Shown: positions 1-5,645, counted from the stretch's first letter. The stretch: DNA of 5,689 bases from an uncultured Lachnospiraceae bacterium (GCA_946406305.1 CAMJKC010000109.1:1-5689), one strand, 5' to 3'. Numbers and translations are program-made. Notes: generated by a model not told the origin, from the letters alone.

Positions 1-431
1 TAGATTTTTCTACTAATGCAATTAAAATAACAAGAAAAGGCGGTAAAGAAGTATTTATATATTTCAGTGATGAAGTATATAAATATATAAAAGAATATTA
101 TAATTTACGGATAGAAAATGAAAATGTTGACGAGCATGATAAAAATGCATTTTTTTTATCGATACAAAACACTCGCCTAACTTCTCGCTCTATTGAAAAC
201 TTAATAAAAAAATATGCAAAATTTGTAACTCCGTTAAAAAAAATCACACCACATAAACTAAGAAGTACTTATGGAACAAATTTATATAAAGAAACTGGAG
301 ATATATATCTTGTTGCAGATGTATTAGGACATAATGATGTAAATACAACTAAGAAGCACTATGCTGCTATTGAAGATGATAGACGAAGATCTGCAAGAAA
401 TATTGTAAAACTAAGAAGTGACACTGAATAA
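1..431 (+). CDS. Tyrosine recombinase/integrase, XerC/XerD-like, C-terminal part (5' end outside window)
   Basis: This is the last 142 codons of a site-specific tyrosine recombinase; codons start at base 3 and the TAA stop is at 429-431. Such enzymes cut and rejoin DNA through a 3'-phosphotyrosine intermediate. Visible catalytic elements are the beta-hairpin lysine (ITRKGGKE, Lys codon 36-38), the HxxR box (HKLR, His codon 252-254, Arg 261-263), the GH pair of LGHNDVNTT (His codon 330-332) and the nucleophilic tyrosine in KKHYAAI (codon 360-362). The first catalytic arginine and the N-terminal SAM-like core-binding domain lie upstream of the window. The tail with DDRRRSARNIVKLR resembles chromosomal recombinases of Clostridia, by recollection of the family. 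Nothing in view (att sites, transposition or phage genes) marks a mobile element, so whether it resolves chromosome dimers or serves an element cannot be decided. Its end overlaps rsfS on the other strand by 21 bp. Confidence 0.93.
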   Translation, partial: DFSTNAIKITRKGGKEVFIYFSDEVYKYIKEYYNLRIENENVDEHDKNAFFLSIQNTRLTSRSIENLIKKYAKFVTPLKKITPHKLRSTYGTNLYKETGDIYLVADVLGHNDVNTTKKHYAAIEDDRRRSARNIVKLRSDTE

Positions 432-755
432 TTCTTCTTTTGCATCTAACCATAATTTTTCCAAATTAAAATATTCTCTTTCACTTTTATTAAATATATG
501 AATTATTATATCACCTAAATCTAAAATTACCCAAGGAGTATTTACCCCTTCTTTATGATAAATTTTTATATCATTTTTATCTAACTCATCAACTATTTCA
601 TTATATATGTAATCAACATTCTTAATATTATCAACAGACACAATTATAAAATAATTTGCTATACTACTTATCTCTTCTATATTTAAAACTTTTATATAAT
701 CTAATTTCTTTTTACTAAAATATTCCATTATGATTTTCAATTTATCTTTAGTCAT
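411..755 (-). CDS. rsfS: Ribosomal silencing factor RsfS (DUF143/Iojap family)
   Basis: RsfS binds ribosomal protein L14 on the free 50S subunit and blocks joining of the 30S subunit, lowering translation in starvation or stationary phase (known for the family). The 114-residue product covers the whole family domain: ANYFIIVS (about 33-40) matches the usual DYFVI(C/A)SG strand. The core EGVNTPWVILDLGDIIIHIF (69-88) has the conserved Trp75 and the aspartates of the WxLxDxGD motif, followed by EREYFNLEKLWLDA (92-105). I place the start at ATG 755 rather than at TTG 773 or ATG 770, because AAAGGTGAT stands just upstream of 755 and family members begin at about this point. It is the last gene of the minus-strand run, 4 nt after the yqeK stop. 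The TAG stop lies inside the 3' end of the convergent recombinase gene. Confidence 0.95.
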   Translation of the reverse strand: MTKDKLKIIMEYFSKKKLDYIKVLNIEEISSIANYFIIVSVDNIKNVDYIYNEIVDELDKNDIKIYHKEGVNTPWVILDLGDIIIHIFNKSEREYFNLEKLWLDAKEELFSVTS

Positions 756-758
756 AGT

Positions 759-767
759 ATCACCTTT
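759..767 (-). promoter_or_regulatory. rsfS Shine-Dalgarno overlapping the yqeK stop codon
   Basis: Read on the minus strand, AAAGGTGAT ends 3 nt before ATG 755 and matches the AGGTGAT part of the anti-Shine-Dalgarno complement. The yqeK TGA stop (762-760) lies inside it, so ribosomes ending yqeK stand on the rsfS site. This decides the rsfS start at 755 and suggests translational coupling. Confidence 0.75.
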
Positions 768-1338
768 CATCAATTATTGACTTATAAAATTCATATGCTA
801 TTTTTGTTTTATAATATATGCTTACATTAAAACTATTTAATTTTTCTATTGTCAATTTTAGTATCTTATAAACACATAAATCTATATCTTCATATGCTAA
901 TTTTTTAATAGTTTTATCTATTTCATCAGTTTTATCTCTAAAAGGCTCGATAAAATCTGCAATAAATATTACTTTCTGAAGAAAACTCATTTCTTTATCA
1001 CCAGCAGTGTGTGTATATATTGCATTAAAAATATCTTTATTTATATTAAACAAATCTTTTGCTATATAGGCCCCAACATGTGAATGTAATATATTATGTA
1101 TGTAATTTAAATTTTTAGTTTTATAATCAATATTATATTTTTCTGATAAAGTTATTAATTCACTTGTTGTTTTCATTTTTGCTATGTCGTGTAATAGTCC
1201 TGCAATAAAAAAATCATCACTAAAAACATTGTAAGATTCCGCTAAATTATTTGCTGTAACTCCAACAGAAACACAATGTAGAAACCTATTAAATTCAAGA
1301 TTATTTTTTAAATATTCAATTATTATTTTATTATTCAT
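760..1338 (-). CDS. yqeK: HD-domain hydrolase YqeK, probable symmetrical Ap4A hydrolase
   Basis: YqeK proteins of Bacillota are HD-domain metal hydrolases that split diadenosine tetraphosphate into two ADP (shown for B. subtilis and S. aureus homologues). The 192-residue product keeps the metal ligands expected for the fold: His21 (FLHCVSV), His50-Asp51 (GLLHDIAK), His85 (LHSHVGAYIA), His110 (YTHTAG) and Asp128 (VIFIADFIEP). These are set in the family's typical VGAY and ADFIEP sequences, and length is normal. Only one start fits, ATG 1338: there is no other methionine before His50. No Shine-Dalgarno precedes it; the ATG follows the nadD stop by only 2 nt, so it is probably translated by re-initiation after nadD. 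In many Bacillota nadD and yqeK are neighbours, and both handle adenine dinucleotide metabolites. Activity and metal are inferred from family, not visible in sequence. Confidence 0.94.
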   Translation of the reverse strand: MNNKIIIEYLKNNLEFNRFLHCVSVGVTANNLAESYNVFSDDFFIAGLLHDIAKMKTTSELITLSEKYNIDYKTKNLNYIHNILHSHVGAYIAKDLFNINKDIFNAIYTHTAGDKEMSFLQKVIFIADFIEPFRDKTDEIDKTIKKLAYEDIDLCVYKILKLTIEKLNSFNVSIYYKTKIAYEFYKSIIDER

Positions 1339-1340
1339 AT

Positions 1341-1976
1341 TTATCTATATAATTTTTTATTTTCAATATATTTATAAACTTCATCATCTAAAGCCATATC
1401 TATATTAGTAAAAGTTCCATTTTTAATTTCATTTCTTATTTTTGTAGCAGAGTAATTATTTTTTATATTATCAACTTGAATATAGTTTAAATTGTATTTG
1501 TTTAAAATACTGTCAAAAGTATTATTAAGTAACAAATTGTCAGTATTTCTATCAGAAATTATAAAAGTATATTCTTCTATCAATTTTTGATAGTTTTCCC
1601 AAGTCTCAATATTGCAAATTGAGTCAAAGCCTAATAAAATGAAAAAATTAAAATCTTTGTATTTTTTTTTCATTTCATTTAATACATTATAAGTACTTGT
1701 AACATTTAGTATTTTCTCTTCATATAAAATCTTTTCAATATTAGAAGTTTTGAAATTTAAATAATACTTAGTTGCAATATTTAACATTTTTACTCTATCA
1801 TCAAAATTTAATAATTCATCTTTTAACTTATGCGGTGGATTATAACAAGGCACAAACCATATTTCTTGTAAATCAATATTCATTGCAGCTTCTGCAAATA
1901 AAATGTGCCCTCTATGTATGGGGTTAAAACTCCCTCCAAAAAATCCAATATTTTTATTCTGTGAATTCAAATTCAT
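1341..1976 (-). CDS. nadD: Nicotinate-nucleotide adenylyltransferase NadD
   Basis: NadD transfers AMP from ATP to nicotinate mononucleotide, giving deamido-NAD, the step before NAD synthetase. The 211-residue product shows the nucleotidyltransferase signature GGSFNPIHRGH (14-24, the GxFxPxHxGH motif), NPPHK (46-50), the GFDSICNIETW segment (116-126; family form GADSxxxxxxW), ISDR (140-143) and the second signature YSATKIR (175-181, the SxTxIR motif). Length is usual for the family. Its first 23 nt overlap the 3' end of obgE in another frame, and its stop is 2 nt before yqeK, which indicates tight coupling. The start is unsettled: ATG 1976 is only 1 nt from the AAGGA of the nearest Shine-Dalgarno, while TTG 1970, two codons in, is 7 nt away, the normal distance. 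An in-frame stop at 1991-1989 excludes earlier starts. The product differs by two residues at most. Confidence 0.95.
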   Translation of the reverse strand: MNLNSQNKNIGFFGGSFNPIHRGHILFAEAAMNIDLQEIWFVPCYNPPHKLKDELLNFDDRVKMLNIATKYYLNFKTSNIEKILYEEKILNVTSTYNVLNEMKKKYKDFNFFILLGFDSICNIETWENYQKLIEEYTFIISDRNTDNLLLNNTFDSILNKYNLNYIQVDNIKNNYSATKIRNEIKNGTFTNIDMALDDEVYKYIENKKLYR

Positions 1977-3228
1977 ATCCTTCCAAAACTACAGTATCTC
2001 CATTAGAAAGTCCTTCTTTTTTTAACTCTTCTATTATTTTTTCTTTCTTCATAAAATCTTGCAAAAAATTTAATCCTTTTTCTGTATCAAAGTTTGTATA
2101 TCCTATCATCTTTTTTATTTTTTCACCTGTTACAAAAAATTTATTGTCAATATATTTTACTGTTATACTATTATTTTCACTTTTAGTAATGCTATCAATA
2201 TCTATTTCACTTTCAAAAATGATATTTTCATTGTTGATTTTTTTTAATTTCTCGCATATTTCTTTTAATAATTTATCGATTCCTATTCCTTTTAGTGTTG
2301 ATATTGGAAAAACTTCAATACCATATTTTTCTTTAAAACCAGTGATTAACTCATCTAATTTTTCTTTTTCTATAGCATCTATTTTGTTTAAAGCAACTAT
2401 TTGATGTTTTTTTGATATAATGTTATTATATTTTTTTATTTCATTTATGATAATATTATAGTCATCAAATGGATCTCTTCCTGTATAATTTGATACATCA
2501 ATTATGTGTAATAAAATTTTTGTTCTTTCTATATGCTTTAAAAATTTAAAACCAAGTCCTACCCCTTCTGAAGCTCCTTCAATGATACCAGGAATATCTG
2601 CCATTACAAATTGTAAATCATTGTATTTTACTACACCAAGATGTGGATTGATGGTTGTAAATGGATAATTTGCAATTTCTGGTTTTGCATTTGATATATG
2701 TGATATTAATGTTGACTTACCTACATTAGGCAAACCTAATAATCCCACTTCTGCAATAACTTTTAATTCTAATGTAATATATAATTCTTTTGAACTCTCT
2801 CCAGGTTTTGCATATTTAGGTGCTTGCATCTTACTTGTAGCAAAGTGCATGTTGCCAAGACCACCTCTCCCACCTTTTAAAATTATATATTCTTTATTAT
2901 TTCCAGTCATATCAATAATAATTTTATTTGTATTTGTATCTCTTACTATAGTTCCATTTGGAACATTGATAATTAAATCTTTACCATTTTTACCATGACA
3001 TCTATTTTTATTACCATTTTCTCCATTTTCCGATATATATTTATATTTATTTTTGAATTGAATCAATGTATTTATATTGTTATCAACTTTCAAAATTATA
3101 CTTCCACCATTTCCTCCATCACCGCCATTAGGCCCACCATTAGGCACATAAAGTTCTCTACGAAAGCTAATACAGCCATCGCCACCTTTACCAGATTTAA
3201 TATAAATTTTAGCGTAATCAATAAACAT
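1954..3228 (-). CDS. obgE: GTPase Obg (CgtA), 50S ribosome assembly and stress GTPase
   Basis: Obg is an essential, slow GTPase that binds the 50S subunit, assists its late assembly and responds to GTP and (p)ppGpp levels. The 424-residue protein has all three family domains. The glycine-rich Obg fold occupies about 1-157 (GKGGDGCISFRRE, GGPNGGDGGNGG, GGRGGLGN). The G domain follows, with G1 GLPNVGKS (165-172), switch I threonines 191-192 in YPFTT, G3 DIPG (211-214) followed by EGASEGVGLG, and G4 NKID (281-284); a serine near 310 (PIST) is the likely G5. The C-terminal OCT domain spans about 340-424, ending with the typical LSNGDTVVLEGYEFEF. ATG 3228 is the start because MFIDYAKIYIKSGKGGDG is the family N-terminus. 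It has no recognisable Shine-Dalgarno: the 15 nt upstream are almost only T and A and directly follow a terminator hairpin. Its end overlaps nadD by 23 nt. The yhbY gene that often follows obg in Bacillota is absent. Confidence 0.98.
   Translation of the reverse strand: MFIDYAKIYIKSGKGGDGCISFRRELYVPNGGPNGGDGGNGGSIILKVDNNINTLIQFKNKYKYISENGENGNKNRCHGKNGKDLIINVPNGTIVRDTNTNKIIIDMTGNNKEYIILKGGRGGLGNMHFATSKMQAPKYAKPGESSKELYITLELKVIAEVGLLGLPNVGKSTLISHISNAKPEIANYPFTTINPHLGVVKYNDLQFVMADIPGIIEGASEGVGLGFKFLKHIERTKILLHIIDVSNYTGRDPFDDYNIIINEIKKYNNIISKKHQIVALNKIDAIEKEKLDELITGFKEKYGIEVFPISTLKGIGIDKLLKEICEKLKKINNENIIFESEIDIDSITKSENNSITVKYIDNKFFVTGEKIKKMIGYTNFDTEKGLNFLQDFMKKEKIIEELKKEGLSNGDTVVLEGYEFEFTE
1978..1984 (-). 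promoter_or_regulatory. nadD Shine-Dalgarno inside the end of obgE
   Basis: The minus strand reads GGAAGGA here, within codons for the last residues of Obg. AAGGA ends 1 nt before ATG 1976 but 7 nt before the in-frame TTG 1970. The site supports translation of nadD within the obgE 3' end and raises the question of which codon is used. Confidence 0.5.
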
Positions 3229-3235
3229 ATTAAAT

Positions 3236-3260
3236 AAAAAAAAGCGATCATATAGATCGC
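3236..3260 (-). terminator. Intrinsic terminator between rpmA and obgE
   Basis: On the minus strand GCGATC (3260-3255), loop TATAT, GATCGC (3249-3244) form a perfect 6-bp stem followed at once by eight T (3243-3236). This is the textbook form of a rho-independent terminator for minus-strand transcription. The plus strand has no T-run after the stem, so it acts one way only. It lies 8 nt after the rpmA stop and its T-run ends 7 nt before the obgE ATG. As the genes beyond it have no promoter I can see, it probably works as a partial terminator that reduces expression of obgE-nadD-yqeK-rsfS relative to rplU-rpmA. Confidence 0.82.
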
Positions 3261-3268
3261 CTAAAACT

Positions 3269-3523
3269 TTACTTTGGATAAACTGATACTTTTTTTCTAT
3301 TTCTATCTATTCTTTCATATTTAACAATTCCATCTATTTTAGCAAAAAGAGTAAAATTATTACCTAATCCAACATTTTCTCCAGGATGTATTCTTGTTCC
3401 ATTTTGACGATACAATATATTTCCTGCTAAAACAAATTGTCCATCAGCTCTTTTTTGACCAAGACGTTTTGATTCAGAATCTCGTCCATTTTTTGTAGAG
3501 CCACCACCTTTTTTGTGTGCCAT
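3269..3523 (-). CDS. rpmA: 50S ribosomal protein L27 (bL27), form without cleavable N-terminal extension
   Basis: bL27 sits at the peptidyl-transferase centre of the 50S subunit, where its N-terminal tail reaches towards the CCA ends of the tRNAs. The 84-residue product is full length, with the family blocks HKKGGGSTKNGRDSESKRLG (3-22), DGQFVLAGNILYRQNGTRIH (28-47), PGENVGLGNNFTLFA (48-62) and a basic tail ending KKVSVYPK. It starts MAHKKGG: the MxxxLQxFA extension that most Bacillota carry and the protease Prp removes is missing. An in-frame stop at 3538-3536 with no start codon after it rules out a longer form. GGAG 6 nt upstream of ATG 3523 is a good Shine-Dalgarno. The gene follows rplU by 22 nt without the prp (ysxB) gene usually found between them, and is followed by an intrinsic terminator. 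Compared with relatives, the usual basic, glycine-rich VGRGGDDTLF stretch reads VGLGNNFTLF here, a modest divergence. Confidence 0.98.
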   Translation of the reverse strand: MAHKKGGGSTKNGRDSESKRLGQKRADGQFVLAGNILYRQNGTRIHPGENVGLGNNFTLFAKIDGIVKYERIDRNRKKVSVYPK

Positions 3524-3545
3524 ATAAAACTCCTTTCAAAATCTA

Positions 3546-3851
3546 TTATGCTATGCTATCAATTTTTACTTCAGTATATTGTTGGCGATGACCATTCTTT
3601 TTATGATAGCCAGATTTTCTTTTATATCTGTATACTGTAATCTTTTTATCTTTAAATTGTTTTACGATTGTTGCATTTACAACCTTATTAGATAAATATG
3701 GATTTCCGATATCTAACTTGGTGTCATTTACAGCTAAAACCTTATCAAAAACAACTTTTTCATTAACTTCACCATCAATTTTTTCGATAAAGATAACATC
3801 ACCAACAGAAACCTTATACTGCTTTCCTCCAGTTTCTATTATTGCATACAT
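3546..3851 (-). CDS. rplU: 50S ribosomal protein L21 (bL21)
   Basis: bL21 is an early-assembling 23S rRNA-binding protein of the large subunit. The 101-residue product has the family N-terminus MYAIIETGGKQYKVSVGD (1-18), the central VFDKVLAV and the diagnostic basic motif YKRKSGYHKKNGHRQQYTEV (76-95). The start is ATG 3851: MYAIIETGGKQ is the universal L21 beginning, and GGAGGA (3863-3858) lies 6 nt upstream. A longer in-frame reading from a TTG at 3890 would add 13 residues unknown in the family and would run through the structured leader, so I reject it. Two stop codons in a row (TAA TAG) end the gene. It is the first gene after a strong promoter and a leader RNA resembling the L21 leader, so it probably leads a short rplU-rpmA transcript under ribosomal-protein feedback control. 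Confidence 0.98.
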   Translation of the reverse strand: MYAIIETGGKQYKVSVGDVIFIEKIDGEVNEKVVFDKVLAVNDTKLDIGNPYLSNKVVNATIVKQFKDKKITVYRYKRKSGYHKKNGHRQQYTEVKIDSIA

Positions 3852-3857
3852 AAAAAA

Positions 3858-3863
3858 TCCTCC
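3858..3863 (-). promoter_or_regulatory. rplU Shine-Dalgarno GGAGGA
   Basis: GGAGGA followed by six T and then ATG 3851 is a near-ideal ribosome binding site. It fixes the rplU start at 3851 and lies 9 nt beyond the outer stem of the leader, where ligand binding to the leader could affect access to it. Confidence 0.85.
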
Positions 3864-3872
3864 AATTTTATT

Positions 3873-3914
3873 CACTATTGAGGCAAGCAACGCTATTTAA
3901 ACCTCTTTTAAGTG
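3873..3914 (-). ncRNA. Probable L21 leader (5'-UTR regulatory structure of rplU-rpmA)
   Basis: The roughly 64-nt leader between the predicted transcription start (near 3915) and the rplU ATG can fold into a nested structure. CACT (3914-3911) pairs with AGTG (3876-3873). GAGGT (3905-3901) pairs with GCCTC (3884-3880), with one T-G wobble at the inner end. A small AGC-GTT-GCT hairpin (3894-3886) sits inside. The Shine-Dalgarno GGAGGA (3863-3858) lies just downstream and unpaired, and no terminator follows the fold. Bacillota rplU operons are known to carry an Rfam family called L21 leader at exactly this place, thought to bind L21 for feedback control. The position and fold agree with it, but I could not run a covariance-model search. 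Confidence 0.65.
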
Positions 3915-3921
3915 TCGTAAT

Positions 3922-3950
3922 ATTATATCAAAATTTTAATATTTTGTCAA
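3922..3950 (-). promoter_or_regulatory. Strong vegetative (SigA-type) promoter of rplU-rpmA
   Basis: On the minus strand a perfect -35 TTGACA (3950-3945) and a perfect -10 TATAAT (3927-3922) are 17 bp apart, the ideal spacing. TGA directly before the -10 makes it an extended -10 (TGATATAAT) as well, and the upstream flank is A/T-rich like an UP element. Transcription should start near 3915, one base before the outer stem of the rplU leader. The -35 lies 18 bp after the stop codon of the nucleoside kinase. Such a full match to consensus is rare even in AT-rich genomes and fits the high demand for ribosomal proteins. Confidence 0.9.
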
Positions 3951-3968
3951 ATTTTTGTAAAACAAATC

Positions 3969-5624
3969 TTACCCAACATTAAGTATACTTCCGCCTATAA
4001 ACTCTCTAATTACTGAATATCTTGGTATTGCTTCCTCTCTTGCAGATAGAAAAAAACTTAAGATTTTAAGTAATCTTTTTGCTGTTTCATATTCAATTGT
4101 ATCTTTATCAATATTGAATAGTAACGGTTCTGCATATGTTTTTAATATTGGTAGTTCATATATTAAAGATGAATTAAAAACAACATTTGCATTTTCTTGA
4201 TATGGGAAAATATTCATTTTTTCACCTTTTTGAACTTTATCCCACATTTTTATTGTATTCTTGGCATCAAATCCTCTTGTTCTATTATCTCTTACAATTC
4301 TTCTTAACAGCCTATAATCACTTGTAGGAATTCTATTGTGCTCATCAATTGAAATTTGAGTCAGGGCAGATATATAAATATTAAATTTATCTTTTGAATC
4401 AATTTCATATGACATTTTGTCATTTAAACTATGTATTCCTTCAAAAATAAGTATATCATTTTCATTCATTTTCTTTATATCGTTATGAAACTCCCTTTCA
4501 CCAGTAACAAAATTAAAAACAGGTAACTCAACTTCTTTATGTGATAACAAGTCTTTTATAACAGTATTTAAAAATTTAATATCTACATTTTCTATAGATT
4601 CAAAATCATATTCACCATTTTCATCTCGTGGAGAAAACTTTCTATCGATAAAAAAATTATCAACAGAAATAGTAATAGGGTTAAGACCAAGTGATTTTAA
4701 ATGATAAGATAATCTGTGACTAAAAGTTGTTTTTCCACTACTTGTAGGACCAGCAATAAAAATAGTTTTTTTATTTGAATCTTTTATTAAATTTGAAATC
4801 TCTCCTATCTTTTTTTCTTGAAAAGCTTCTTGTAATATAACAAGGTCATTAAACTCATTCATCGCAATTTTTTCATTTAACATTCCTGCTGTATTAACTC
4901 TTAAATTTGTCGTCCATTTTATAGACTCATTTTGAATTTCAAATATTTTGTCAATAGATTTAAAATCAATTGGTTTTTTAATATCATCAATTGATGGAAA
5001 AGAAATTATTATTCCATCCTTATATCGTTCAATATTATAATATTTAATATAACTCGTATCATAGAGTAAATGGTCATAATAATAATCTTTATAGTTATTT
5101 AATTGATAATAATTTGTAGTTGAAAATGACCTATATTTAAATAATAGTGCTTTATCTAAAACTCTATGCTTTTTTAAAAAATCTATAGCTTTTGCAGTTT
5201 GAGTTTGAAACTTTTCAATTTTTATTTTTTTTGATACTAATTCTTTGTATTTTTCTGTTATTTTTATCAAATCACTATCTGTATAAACATAATTATCTTT
5301 TGGAGATACATAAAAGGAGTCACTTTGTGTAAAATTGAGAACAGGATATTTGCCATTTTTATCTTCTATAACTTCATATATTGCAGCAAATAAAATAAAA
5401 ATCCCAGTTCTTATATATGCCTCTCTTCCAACAGGAGAATTGTAGAATATAAATTCAATTATATCATTATTATTACACTGTTTTCTTAATTCTTTAGTTG
5501 CTCCATTTGCATATACCATCAATATATCATTTTCAAAATCTTTTTGAAAAAAATTTGCAACATCATAATATGTACTTAAACTCTTAAAACTATATTTTTG
5601 ATTATTAACAATAATATCTATCAT
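3969..5624 (-). CDS. Nucleoside (uridine) kinase family protein with ThrRS-like TGS N-terminus
   Basis: The C-terminal half is a phosphoribulokinase/uridine kinase-type P-loop kinase, probably phosphorylating a nucleoside with ATP or GTP; the substrate cannot be read from sequence. In the 551-residue form the Walker A motif is GPTSSGKTT (292-300). SVDNFFIDR (about 320-328) holds the substrate-site acid, ILIFEGIHSLN (391-401) is the Walker B strand, and RRIVRDNRTRG (441-451) is the arginine-rich lid. The tail SVIREFIGGS is typical of this long clostridial family. Residues 1-60 look like a TGS (ubiquitin-like) domain, and 65-200 resemble the second additional domain of threonyl-tRNA synthetase (SDSFYVSPKDN), but without the HxxxH metal motif of the editing site. 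I choose ATG 5624 because GGAG lies 9 nt upstream and MIDIIVNNQKY is the expected TGS start. ATG 5645 lacks a ribosome binding site and may lie before the transcription start. It stands alone upstream of the rplU promoter. Confidence 0.9.
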   Translation of the reverse strand: MIDIIVNNQKYSFKSLSTYYDVANFFQKDFENDILMVYANGATKELRKQCNNNDIIEFIFYNSPVGREAYIRTGIFILFAAIYEVIEDKNGKYPVLNFTQSDSFYVSPKDNYVYTDSDLIKITEKYKELVSKKIKIEKFQTQTAKAIDFLKKHRVLDKALLFKYRSFSTTNYYQLNNYKDYYYDHLLYDTSYIKYYNIERYKDGIIISFPSIDDIKKPIDFKSIDKIFEIQNESIKWTTNLRVNTAGMLNEKIAMNEFNDLVILQEAFQEKKIGEISNLIKDSNKKTIFIAGPTSSGKTTFSHRLSYHLKSLGLNPITISVDNFFIDRKFSPRDENGEYDFESIENVDIKFLNTVIKDLLSHKEVELPVFNFVTGEREFHNDIKKMNENDILIFEGIHSLNDKMSYEIDSKDKFNIYISALTQISIDEHNRIPTSDYRLLRRIVRDNRTRGFDAKNTIKMWDKVQKGEKMNIFPYQENANVVFNSSLIYELPILKTYAEPLLFNIDKDTIEYETAKRLLKILSFFLSAREEAIPRYSVIREFIGGSILNVG

Positions 5625-5633
5625 GTTACAAAT

Positions 5634-5637
5634 CTCC
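5634..5637 (-). promoter_or_regulatory. Shine-Dalgarno of the nucleoside kinase gene
   Basis: GGAG ends 9 nt before ATG 5624. It lies downstream of the alternative ATG 5645, which itself has only A/T-rich sequence in front. This decides the start in favour of 5624. Confidence 0.6.
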
Positions 5638-5645
5638 ATTCTCAT

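Noticed and set aside
1..431. Recombinase as sign of a prophage, integron or other mobile element
   Set aside because: Only the C-terminal half is present and the window has no attachment repeats, transposition or phage genes; chromosomal Xer-type recombinases look the same.
413..439. AAGAAG/CTTCTT inverted repeat across the recombinase and rsfS stops, as a two-way terminator
   Set aside because: The 6-bp stem has only two G-C pairs and a 15-nt loop, and the T-runs on both sides are short; too weak to call in this AT-rich DNA.
1961..2404. Plus-strand reading frame of 147 codons opposite the obgE 3' half
   Set aside because: It is a shadow of obgE: the product is low-complexity, rich in Ser, Phe and Ile from antisense AT-rich codons, with no family motif, while the opposite strand encodes an unmistakable Obg.
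2995..3237. Plus-strand reading frame of 80 codons opposite the obgE 5' end
   Set aside because: Low-complexity Ile/Phe/Thr-rich product antisense to the conserved glycine-rich Obg domain; no recognisable motif.
3852..3890. Longer L21 starting at TTG 3890
   Set aside because: The 13 extra residues are foreign to the L21 family and come from the structured leader; ATG 3851 has a near-ideal Shine-Dalgarno and the universal L21 N-terminus.
3718..3900. Plus-strand reading frame of 60 codons opposite rplU
   Set aside because: Antisense to rplU and its leader, with no domain or other independent support.
3929..3946. CAAAAT/ATTTTG inverted repeat in the promoter spacer, as an operator or terminator
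   Set aside because: Almost only A-T pairs, in a region where such palindromes arise by chance; it lies within an ideal promoter and has no T-run typical of termination.
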